Shown in pieces: positions 25,684 through 34,923 of a stretch of 64,000 nt of DNA (the first letter of the stretch is position 1; every line of letters starts with the position of its first letter). A model generated the notes under the pieces. That model was not told where the DNA came from and did not search any database. It saw only the letters and a list, made by a program, of their open reading frames with translations. The translations under genes were made by a program, and so were the position numbers. Source of the stretch: Arachis hypogaea (Eukaryota > Streptophyta > Magnoliopsida > Fabales > Fabaceae); NCBI RefSeq assembly GCF_003086295.3, contig NW_027255462.1, positions 1 through 64,000 of the forward strand. The letters run 5' to 3'.

Positions 25684-28052
25684 TCACACGGCTCTATAGG
25701 CATCCCGGTCGGAAGTGACTAAAGTAGTAGAAGAGTATTCTCCATCACTTTCAGCCTCCTTCAAGTCTTCGATTTGGTCAAGAGCTTCCTTGATATCTAA
25801 CCTTCTTTCCACGTTCTCCTCGCAACAACTCAAGCCAATCTTTAAGAGTTTGAGCAATTCAGCTTTACTATTGCCAAATCCTCCCATGTCTGCGTCAAAC
25901 ACGTCGCTGGTGTGCTTCTCGGTAATCATGGTATTGACCCAACTGGCAATGTCCGAATCACTGTTATGTGTCTGTGCCAGATAGTTCTCTGGAAATTTAC
26001 CTGTCAAAATCTCTAGAATCAGAATTCCAAAACTCCACATATCAGTCTTCCTTGTTATACGCCCAAGTTGAGCATACTCGGGTGATCTGTAAGGCATGAT
26101 GACTTGTTGGGCACGATCAAGGTTGATCAAAGGACTGAGCCCATAATCGGTCAGTAGGGGCTCAAAAGATTCATCCAAAAGCACATTGGAAGATTTGAGG
26201 TGACCATGAGGCGTAACAACGCTTGGGAGTGCGTTGTATAGGTAGGCCAATCCCCTCGCCACACCTTTCACTATTTTCAATCGGGTTGGCCAGTCAAGCC
26301 CCTGCTTTTTATTCTTGTGATTTCCTACAACAATCATATATTTATATTTGTTAATAAGCTGTGCTTTCATAAATATCAAAGTACATTTGAAGTGGACAAA
26401 GATATATATTAAAATTAATAAATATCAAAGTACATTTAAAAAATTGATTTTAATGGATAAAAATATATTTCAAATCTTAAATTCCGGTGACAACATGGTA
26501 CTTTTATATAGTGTGTATTTTGATATTTATACCAAACTCTACTTTTTAGTTTTTAATTTGCACAACAATAAATATATACCATGAAGATGGCTGGCTAAGC
26601 AACGATTTTGAACATAGGCAGAGATCAAGAGCTTCTCTTCTTTCCTATAGTAATAGGCCATGTAGGGCAGAATATTGGGATGGTTGAGGTTTCCAAGCCT
26701 TCTCATGTGCTCATGGAACTCCTCTCTCGGCACATTGTTCATTTGCTTGTACCTCTTGACAACCACAGCTTGACCGTCCAGGATAACGGCCTTGTAGGAA
26801 GAGCCAAATGTGTTACTGCCTAGAATTTCGGCCGAGGCCCTTAACAAATCCTGCAAATCAAACTTGAGTCCGGTGTCACAATTCAGGAATAAGAGCTTGC
26901 CTTGCTCCACCTTCTTGGAATGTACAGAACTGAGCACCTGCTTAGGAGTTGTAGCAGCATCATATTGTTCCGCTAGGCTTTTGGTTTTGACGTAAACGGG
27001 AGGAACGAACTTGTCGGAGGTCTGGCCTTGGAACTTTGGGACCTCATTATTATTTATTTGATTGAGATCGCGAGACTTGAGTCTCAACCGCCATATGACT
27101 AAGACTGTAACCAGGAAAGCTACAACCACCGCCACCACGATCACAATCACTACAGTTTTCATAACCTGGTCTTTGCCTTGACCATCCTGGCTTCCTGTTG
27201 TAGCTGGTGGGCAAGGATTTGTCAGTGGTCGCCCGCATAAACGTCTGTTTCCTGCAAAATAAATAACCCTACGATATTCAGATTCAATTCTATTTTATTC
27301 AATTTAATAAGGGACACGGAGACAGGGAATTAAGTACCGCTAAAGGAGGTAGGATCGAAGGTGCTTAGACTGGCTGGGATGGGGCCCTCTAAATCATTGT
27401 TAGCGAGGTTGAAAGTCTTTAAACCATTGCTGCGTGGAAAATCGGGAATTTGGCCGTGAAACTTGTTTGCATCAAGCCTGAGGTAGAGGAGACTAGGCAA
27501 TGCGGCAATGGAAGAAGGAATTTTACCGGTGAAATCGTTATTTGCCAAATAAAGCTTTCTCAATCGACTCAAACCTGCAAATGCATCATCAGGTATGTCT
27601 CCGGAGAAATGATTAAAGGACAGGAAGAGGGCCTTCAAATTGGGCAGCATCTTAATGTTGGGCAAGGGACCCGCAAAGGTATTGTTCATTAGGCTAAGCA
27701 TCCGCAAAGCGGGCATTGAAGAGAGAGAAGCCATGTCAATGTTGCCGTTGAGGCCCATGCTCTCCAGGCGTAACCCCCAAACTTTGTCTTGATTACAATA
27801 CAGACCCACCCAACTGGCAGTGTTGCCAGAGCACGGTGGCTTTGGGTTTATGGATGGATCCCAGCTGCTGAGGGCAACCGCATTTCTCAATGAAGCCCTG
27901 AACTTCAAGAGCGCCTCAGCATCCGAATAGGAAGAGCACGGTGATAGAATCCCCAAAAGAGCAACAATAATAATGTTAACGAACGTGAACAATAACTGGA
28001 CATTGTTGGATGCTGCAGGTGCGCGCACAAGCAAAGCCGAGCGCGCGCCCAT
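25684..28052 (-). CDS. PRK: Pollen-receptor-like LRR receptor kinase (PRK family), atypical kinase domain
   Basis: Three exons on the minus strand: 28052-27338, 27251-26580 and 26324-25684, joined in frame to 675 residues; the first true ATG is at 28052. Order: hydrophobic signal peptide (about 20-45), LRR N-terminal cap (SDAEALLKF, SSWDPSINPKPPCSG), about five leucine-rich repeats, the end of the ectodomain, a transmembrane helix (VVIVIVVAVVVAFLVTVLVI), then a cytoplasmic kinase-like domain. The glycine loop is LGSNTFGSSYKA and the lysine VVVKRY is present. The catalytic loop reads HGHLKSSN instead of HRDLKxxN, and DYG replaces DFG, so activity is probably weak or absent. These substitutions are usual in the plant PRK clade, whose studied members sit in the pollen-tube membrane and signal to ROP GTPase exchange factors. 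Length and exon layout fit that clade. Which PRK number it matches cannot be decided here. Confidence 0.9.
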
Positions 28053-29568
28053 TCGCCTTGATGATGATGACAATTATGGTGAGAGGACACAAGAACCAAA
28101 ACCCACAATAATATAATAAATAATAATTCGCTTATTCACAGGAAGGTGTTGCTGTCGGTTTTAGTTTTGGTTTTGGTGGGATTAGGCAATATGTTATTCT
28201 CTTCCTTTTCCCGTATTATTGTTTTTGTCATTATTATTTTTTATTATTATTATTGTTTTTTTTTACGGTTTATCATTTTTATTTTTATTATTTTGTTACT
28301 ATTGTTATTGTTATTATTATATTATATATGTTTATTTCTGATCAATAGTAATTTGTTAGGTTTTAATGGCCACATGCCAATAAGGGTAATTATGATGTTG
28401 GAGAGACTACGCAAAAAAGCTTATGATGTGGATACTGGATAATGGATGCTCGATACTGTGGTAAGGGAGATGACAGGAAAATTTTTGCATGCGCGGTCAG
28501 CCTAATTTTGGGTCTTTTCAGTAGTTGTGTTCGATTCGGAGAGGTCGAAGGAGGTCCTCAAATTTTCTTCATCTCCCTTGTCTTAGGTTAGGTCTATGTA
28601 ATTTAAGCTGTGAAACCGTGTCCTTTGAATTATGATTTAAGTTTTCCATTCTTAGATTTTACTTTAGAATTCAAACAAATTACAACACATTATATATCTC
28701 CAAATATGGTAAATGTACAAAAACTATATATAAAATATATATTAAAATATAAATTAAAAATAATTTAATATTTATATATAAATATATTATAATTTATTTT
28801 TAATGTGTATATTACATTTTTAATATATCTATTGAGTTTAACAATTTTGAAATTTTAAAATATTTATCCATTTTCTAATTTTAAAATAAATTATTTTTTA
28901 TAATAATAACCTAAATTTAATTACAATAATTTATTAATTATTAACCACTATATGTACTTATTTAAATGTGATTCCTTATATTATTGTGATCAATCTATTA
29001 TTTTCCATTTTTTCCTGTTATTTTAAAAGAGAAGAATAGTCTAACTAGCTAACATACATTCGACTTGATGCTCAATTAAGTATACAATTTTGCTACGTTA
29101 CCAATAACATTTATGTTAACTTTTACTAACTCTTGTTTGTGATTATATTTAATAGAAGTGTTTTTATAGATGTGTCTAATAAAAATGACTATTTGATAAC
29201 TACGTCTAATGAAAATGTCATTATAAATGTATTTTTTGAATATGTCTCTTTATACATGTGTTTAAAATATAATAATTAATTATTATTGACAATAAATTGA
29301 CAAATAATATATTTGGTACCCTATACTTTTCCTTAAGCATAAAGCTAATATGATTTGTACCTATAACCAAATATAAATTAAATTAAAATAAGTATTCGAT
29401 TCGTTACTTAAGTTGAGGAATAATCTATTACTCCTGATGAATTATAATTTTATATTTATAGTACATCATGAATTATAACTCAACTTTAATTATTTTTTAT
29501 TTTTAACTTATAACCGATAAATTTAATGATTATTGTTACGAATTTAATGACTAAACAAACATAACATC
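28053..29568. other. Upstream region of receptor kinase gene and AT-rich intergenic DNA
   Basis: 28053-28450 should contain the promoter of the minus-strand kinase gene and has pyrimidine/ATT-rich simple sequence (28210-28330). 28680-29560 is AT-rich with a possible MITE relic around 29080-29340 (ends AAGTATACAA and, on the other strand, AAGTATAGGG), which I could not delimit. No coding sequence is supported. Confidence 0.45.
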
Positions 29569-30027
29569 TGTTACGATGGGTAACCGAAGATTAATGGGTT
29601 GGATTCGTTAGGTTGGCCCAATCGTCTGAGGAGGAAAACCTTCGAATGGATTTGCACCTTTGGGACCCGTCTGACTTGTGAGCGTGAGTGAATGGGGGGT
29701 GGTACCTGCAAAGACACTCCGATGCCTAAGTCAGCAAGGGTGTGAGCAGGTCTAGAGAGTATTGGGACTTAGAGATACCTGAGGGGTGTCAGTGTATTTA
29801 TAGTGGTGAACCAATAACCACCGTTGAAGTAGTTCCACATTTTAAGGTGGATAACTGTTCCTTTATCTTAGAAAAATTGTGATATGGCTCTTGGAAGTGG
29901 GTTGAGAGATTTTAGGGGTAGTTATTGTCTGCCAGCTAATCCTCGTTTCCGACTTCCTTAGAGTAAGTCCTGTGGGTTGGGCCTGTCGTTTGGACCTGGG
30001 CCTTAGCGTTGGGCCAGGGTATGAACA
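29569..30027 (-). mobile_element. 3' LTR of a Tat-like Ty3 retrotransposon
   Basis: Read on the minus strand it starts TGTTCATACCCTGGCCC (30027) and ends CCCATCGTAACA (29569), with TGTT...AACA termini. It has a minus-strand TATAAATAC box near 29815 and the downstream motif GCATCGGAGTGTCTTTGCAGG near 29715-29735. The solo LTR at 23556 shares the start, the TATA spacing and the CGGAGT motif. The neighbouring plus-strand Transposase_28-like ORF (30600-31370) fits Tat elements, some of which carry an antisense ORF just upstream of the 3' LTR. The element is truncated; no integrase or reverse transcriptase follows. Confidence 0.55.
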
Positions 30028-30277
30028 GTGCCTCTACTCGAGCCCAATTTTTTTTAAGAGTTGGGGTCGAGTATTATAACTCGGGACCGTAGCCGACCTG
30101 GTAAGGAACCAACGTAATTTTTTGGAACCGACGTGTTTTAAAAAATTCTCAACAGTCGCGTCTAATCAAACGTCGCGTCTCTTAGAGGTTTGAGCATTCA
30201 TACGTGGGGCATTTACATTGGTAACGGTGCAACTCTTAAATGGCTGCGTCGTTTTACCTTTATGCCTCTAACGTGTT

Positions 30278-30285
30278 TATAAATA
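30278..30285 (+). promoter_or_regulatory. TATA box for the antisense-type transposon ORF
   Basis: TATAAATA, followed about 30 bp later by a pyrimidine-rich CCTTTCCTCGC-type initiation region and, 315 bp downstream, the ATG at 30600. It faces away from the minus-strand LTR next door. Confidence 0.45.
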
Positions 30286-30599
30286 CTTTTTCCTTTCCTC
30301 GCTTGTTTCGTTTCTGAAAACTTTTCTACCTGCACCCTTTACTATTCGAAAAAAGAAAGCTCCTTCCTTTTCGAGTGCTGTTGCTTCCATCTTTCTGCGC
30401 GAGAAAAAATGTCAGTTTCTTTTCTTACTCTTTCTTTATAGAGTTTTTTGTTTGCATGTTTTGTTCGGTAGAGTGTGGATGGTAGTCTCGGTGTTTCTCT
30501 GCTTAGTTTGAGAGACTTGTCTCGAACCCTTAGAGACCCTATTTTTTATCCTTTTTCTTTTCCCTTTATAGGTTCGCTATCCCTTTCTAGAAAAATAAA

Positions 30600-31370
30600 A
30601 TGTCTTCTGTAGAAACCCTTACTCAATGGGTGGATGTCACGGTTCTGGGGGAAGAACCTCTTGTTGATACTGACTTCATCACCAACCTTCACACTCATTA
30701 TAGGCTTTGTACTTCTGATGAGGATGAGCCAAAATATGAACTGATTGCCCCGGGTCCGGAAGACCGGGTTTGTTTTGGGAGGGCTTCTGAGGTAGCCCCT
30801 CATTTTTTCTACATGTATGAGAGCATGATTACCCGCTTAGGCATTTTCTCCCTTTTTCCGACTTCGAGATAGCTGTTTTATGCCATTGTCGTGTTGCTCC
30901 TACCCAGCTTCATCCTAACTCTTAGGGTTTTTTGAAAATTTATCAATTTATCATCCATGCTTTAGACTTTCTGACTTCTTTGAAGATTTTCTTTTATCTC
31001 TTTCATATGACTACACCCTTCAGTGGGCAAAATAACAAACAATAGTGGGTGTCTTTCCGGCCCATACAAGGTCGGAGAGTTTTTACCCTTTTTGATGAGT
31101 CCTTCCATGACTTCAAAAATTTCTTTTTCAAAGTTCAAGCTATAGAGGGTCACCATCCCTTTTTCCTGGATGAAACTTCTTCTCCTTATTTCCCCCCTGT
31201 ACTGGATAGAGGCCTCTCCTTGTGAAAAATATGGTTTGGATGATTTGGATGAGGTGGAGGCGGCCATTGTGGGGTTTCTCCGAGAAGTATGGGGGAGAGC
31301 CCCCTACCTGGATACAAAAAAGTTTCTCCAGGGGTCTCCGACCTTTGTCCAGGCTCAATTAGGTAGCTTT
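30600..31370 (+). pseudogene. Broken Transposase_28-type ("putative gypsy type transposon") ORF
   Basis: The first 90 codons from ATG 30600 are open (MSSVETLTQWVDVTVLGEEP...). The reading then continues only through several frameshifts and stops: a recognisable AVLCHCRVAPTQLHPNS block near 30870-30920, a WVSFRPIQGRR block near 31050-31080, a FHDFKNFFFKVQAIEGHHPFF block near 31105-31165, and GLDDLDEVEAAIVGFLREVWG at about 31235-31300. The APTQLHPN block is typical of Pfam PF04195, found in extra or antisense ORFs of plant Ty3/Tat elements. A following ATG (31465, MAKKNSRESYQKVQEAKARSR) may be a later exon of the same ORF. No function is expected. Confidence 0.65.
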
Positions 31371-31552
31371 TCTTAGTTTATCATATTTTCCGACTTGATG
31401 TTTGCACGACTTGTTTCTTCCGACTTGTTTTACTGACTTTAGGTACCTAATTGTTCTTGTAGAAATGGCAAAGAAGAATTCCAGGGAGTCTTACCAGAAA
31501 GTTCAGGAGGCCAAAGCGAGATCCCGTGCCTGAGTCGGCGGTGTCAGGGCAG

Positions 31553-33000
31553 TGATATACTCCATTTTGAGGGTTTATCTTGTGTTGATTTCAGGGGTTT
31601 TATCAATAATTCCACACGTTTTCTACATGAAAATACAAGACTTTGTGTTCCTTTCCTAATTTTGTCTCATGAATGAAAACATGCTTATTTTGCACTAAAT
31701 TAGATACATTTCTAATCTTCCCTTGATGCCATTCGATGCCGTGACCTGTGTGTTAAGTGCTTTCAGAATATAGGGCAGGGACGGACCGGAAGAGAGAAGA
31801 AGGACGGGTGCAAAGGAAGGGAGCATGAGAATTGAACTTTGGAAATCTCGGCATGGGCGCGTGCGCGCACTTGACGCGTCCGCGTGGATTGAGCAGTTAA
31901 GAAGTCGAAGCCAAGAGCCAAGCCACGAGCCGGCTTGCGTAGCGGCTAGGCCATGATCTCCGATGGCGTGCACGTGTACATTACGCCTCCGCGCACATTA
32001 CAAGATGTCCCGTGGACGTGCACGCGTACATTGCGCGTGCGCGCCGATGTGCGAACATGATTTTTTAAAGAGCCACGTGACTTGAGCGTGGAGGCAGTTG
32101 GGAATCCCATTTTGGGGAAGTGCTCTGGCGGGAAAAGCTTAAGAAGACCAAGGGAACAAAGGTTAAGCACTTTTTAGCTCATTTTTAGATTCTAGATATT
32201 TTTGGAGGATAGTTAGTTACACTTGTGGAGAAGGGGAGAGATTCAAAAGCTCTCACTAGGGTTCATCTTCATCCAATTTCTGAATTTTCATTCACTCTTT
32301 GTTGAGATCCATTGCAATTCTCAATTCATTTTGTTCATGTCATAGATCTTCTTCTCCAATCTCAATTAGTGTTTGTAATTGCTCAATTCTCATAGATCTT
32401 GGATTCAACTTTGTAGTTTTGGATTTAGTCAATTTCTTTAGAATCTCATTTCCATTGTTGTTCTATGTTAATTGTTGTTAGTTCCTTGTGTTGAAATAGT
32501 TTTAATTTTACTTTCTTCTCAAATTTACCATGGCTTTCACTCTTGCTCACCAAATGTTTGATGAAATGCCAACACTAGTTATGAAGTAAAAGTTTTTTAC
32601 TTGGCATAGGATTTGGGCCATTAGAAGAAGTTGAATAGTTGTGCCAATTGTTGATTTGGAATTAGGGATTGCTAATTGACTTGGAGTACACTAAAGCTAG
32701 ATTTCCATAAGGTAAAGCTAGGACTTGTGACTCAAGTTGAATACTCTCATTTGACTTTCCTCTATGCCTAGGGGTTAACTAAATAAAGCAAGGCCTCATT
32801 GTTGTCATCATTGAAAGAACTATAAGAATAGAATTTCTAATGCCAACCCTAAGCCAAGTCTTCTAAGGATTGATTGGTTGTTTTCTATTTTGCTAAAACC
32901 TTCAAAGAATCATAACAAGGCTTTCTAATCAATAAGATGCACACTCTAGCAATTCCAAGAGAGGACGACTCGGGAGACTTGCGCGTTGGAATCCTTGCAG
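31553..33000 (+). mobile_element. LTR-like fragment with CpG-rich palindromes
   Basis: Begins TGATATACTCCATTTTGAGG, a typical plant LTR-like opening, directly after the broken Transposase_28 region. 31848-32050 carries a cluster of CpG-rich alternating purine/pyrimidine motifs (GCGCGTGCGCGCAC, ACGCGTCCGCGTGG, GTGCACGCGTAC, GCGCGTGCGCGCC). The part after 32150 is pyrimidine-rich leader-like sequence with GACGACTCGGGAGAC near 32965. No polyprotein follows and the right edge and target duplication could not be found, so lineage and exact end are uncertain. No coding sequence. Confidence 0.5.
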
Positions 33001-33648
33001 GTAGCACACCCCCTACTCCTCGAATCATCGGCTCACCAGGACCTCAACCCCGATCCAGCCCTAACTGCACTCCCCAGTATCCAGAGTTTCCGACCCGTTT
33101 GGCACACGACCGAACATATATAAAAATTACTTTAACATCTATTAGGAATTTCATTCTCAATTAAGTAAACTGAAAGTCTTAACAAATCAATTGCTTTTTT
33201 CTTCTGTTAATTCTATTAGAATAGAAGCTTGAACAGTTTGAACCCCATGCCATATACGTATAAATATGATTCTGCACCTTTTACGAAATAATTATCGGTT
33301 TAATTTTATAACATGACTAATTTCATAGATCCATAGGTGTATATTGATATATAAATTTTATAACATCACTAATTTTATATTGATATATAATTTTTATTGT
33401 AATGCATGGTATTTTCGCATTAGGTGTATACTCAGCATATTTCCATTGCTTCACTTCTATAGGATATCTTAAATCTGACCCGAGAACATACGTTGAAAGT
33501 CATGATGGATATTACTACAATTATGAGTGAGGACACGAATTCCCAGTTCTTTGTTTTTCAAAGTTCAAACTCCTGAAAGCCAATGCAAGCTAAACAATTG
33601 AATTGCAGATACTGTATTATAAAACAAAATCATCAGCAGCAGTTTAAC
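33001..33648. other. Mixed repeat remnant and 3' flank of the DUF3820-type gene
   Basis: 32990-33115 is GC-richer and contains CCTTGCAGGTAGCACACCCCC, similar in kind to the end regions of the Tat-like LTRs, so it may be a further LTR scrap. The rest is AT-rich; the final part should be the 3' untranslated region of the minus-strand gene. Confidence 0.4.
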
Positions 33649-34548
33649 TCAACAGTCTTGATCAATATTAACAGTAAGCTTCTTGTGGTGCTTGAGTGCA
33701 CGGTGGTAGTGTGCCAGGAGTGCCTGACGTCCCGGGAAAGGATTGGCAATCACATTCTGGTTCGGATGCTGATTCTTCCGCACCATCTCCCCGCCACCAT
33801 TATCAACATAATCAACATTATCAACATTCTTCATGTTCTTCGGCTGCTGGTGGTGGTATACTTCTTGTGTCCTCAAACTCGTGTTCCTCTGCCTCTCTCT
33901 TCTCTGCATCCTCCTTGTCGTTGACTTGGCGAGTGTAATGGAGGCGGATGGGTGCGACTGATTATTGAGCGGTGCAAGTCGTCTAGGAATTCTACCGCCT
34001 TTGGTGGTGCCGAGAAGGTCAAAATCGACTTTGCTCCAACCAAGCTTGTCTTGGTTATCCCAACCAAACCTGTCGCTAATGTCGAGCAGCTCGGAGACCG
34101 CAGAGGAAGACGAAGAGAGAGTGTGACTGTGAGTGTCACCATTCAAGACACTGAGAGCCAACTCCCACTCCATGCGGTCTCTGTAGATTGGATCTTGAAG
34201 GACTTGGTCTGCGAGCTCTGCCCACTCCAAAAAATACCCCGCTCTTAAATTGTTGGACACCCACTTGAGGTACCTCGACGGAACGCTTCCCATCATCTTC
34301 CCTTTATATTTCCCGAATGTTATTATTCTGTCTCGTGCTGCCACTTCTTTATCCCCATCACATTCCGATTTGCATCTCATCCTCAGCCTCAACTCCGACT
34401 TCTCATTTGTTAACAGTACACTATTACTACCATTAGGACTGCGACCGTGACTGTCCCTCTTCCTAAACTGAAAACAAACATAACGATGATGATGCAACAG
34501 ATTCATTGAATGTGTGGAGGAGAAAGGGGAGCGAAAAGCCTCAGTCAT
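33649..34548 (-). CDS. DUF3820-type small-domain protein, single exon, function unknown
   Basis: Intronless, 299 residues from ATG 34548. Residues about 75-125 form the only recognisable domain: IITFGKYKGKMMGSVPSRYLKW, then LADQVLQDPIYRDRMEWELA. The FGKYKG...P..YLKW signature is that of DUF3820 (PF12843), a short domain first named after bacterial proteins. The N-terminal 70 residues are Ser/Arg/His-rich with few acidic residues, compatible with a plastid or mitochondrial transit peptide. The C-terminal half is low-complexity: a serine run, a basic RRMQRRERQR stretch, an Asn/Asp/Val repeat and a His-rich end. The gene is divergent from 34924, with 375 bp between the starts. The biochemical role is unknown. 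Confidence 0.8.
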   Translation of the reverse strand: MTEAFRSPFSSTHSMNLLHHHRYVCFQFRKRDSHGRSPNGSNSVLLTNEKSELRLRMRCKSECDGDKEVAARDRIITFGKYKGKMMGSVPSRYLKWVSNNLRAGYFLEWAELADQVLQDPIYRDRMEWELALSVLNGDTHSHTLSSSSSAVSELLDISDRFGWDNQDKLGWSKVDFDLLGTTKGGRIPRRLAPLNNQSHPSASITLAKSTTRRMQRRERQRNTSLRTQEVYHHQQPKNMKNVDNVDYVDNGGGEMVRKNQHPNQNVIANPFPGRQALLAHYHRALKHHKKLTVNIDQDC

Positions 34549-34723
34549 CTCCGCCAACGCCACCAATGCTTTTGCTTGCTGCTTCTTAGTACCCGCTCAG
34601 CAAAATAATTTCTTTTAAGTAAAGGATAAATATCCAACACTTCATGGCCACAAATAAGTAAATATGAGCCTGCGTCTGTCTCCCCTCCGCTCATCTGACC
34701 CCAAGTAAAAATAAAAGATAATG

Positions 34724-34779
<56 letters not shown>

Positions 34780-34923
34780 ATTTATTATCGTTATCATGAT
34801 CATGATAAAAAAGAAAAAATAAAGACATAGAGGCAGGGTTAGTTGTTTCCCAAGGAAAAAAAGGAGCAGCGCTGCAAAGTCCGAATGGCTGTGGTTTGTA
34901 GTTGGTGTTGAATTTCTTCATCC
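34549..34923. promoter_or_regulatory. Shared bidirectional promoter region with TA microsatellite
   Basis: 375 bp separate the start codons of two divergent genes, so both promoters and 5' leaders must lie here or overlap the genes. It contains a (TA)26 repeat at 34726-34777 and the palindromic ATCATGATCATGAT at about 34792-34806. No TATA box other than the repeat itself is obvious. Confidence 0.6.
34726..34777. repeat. (TA)n microsatellite between divergent genes
   Basis: About 26 TA units, 147 bp upstream of the ATG at 34924 and 178 bp upstream of the ATG at 34548 on the other strand. Confidence 0.95.

Noticed and set aside
33649..34548. Horizontal transfer from bacteria because DUF3820 relatives carry quorum-sensing/virulence-style names
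   Set aside because: The name comes from a family label only; the gene has plant-like base composition and context, and the domain is widespread.
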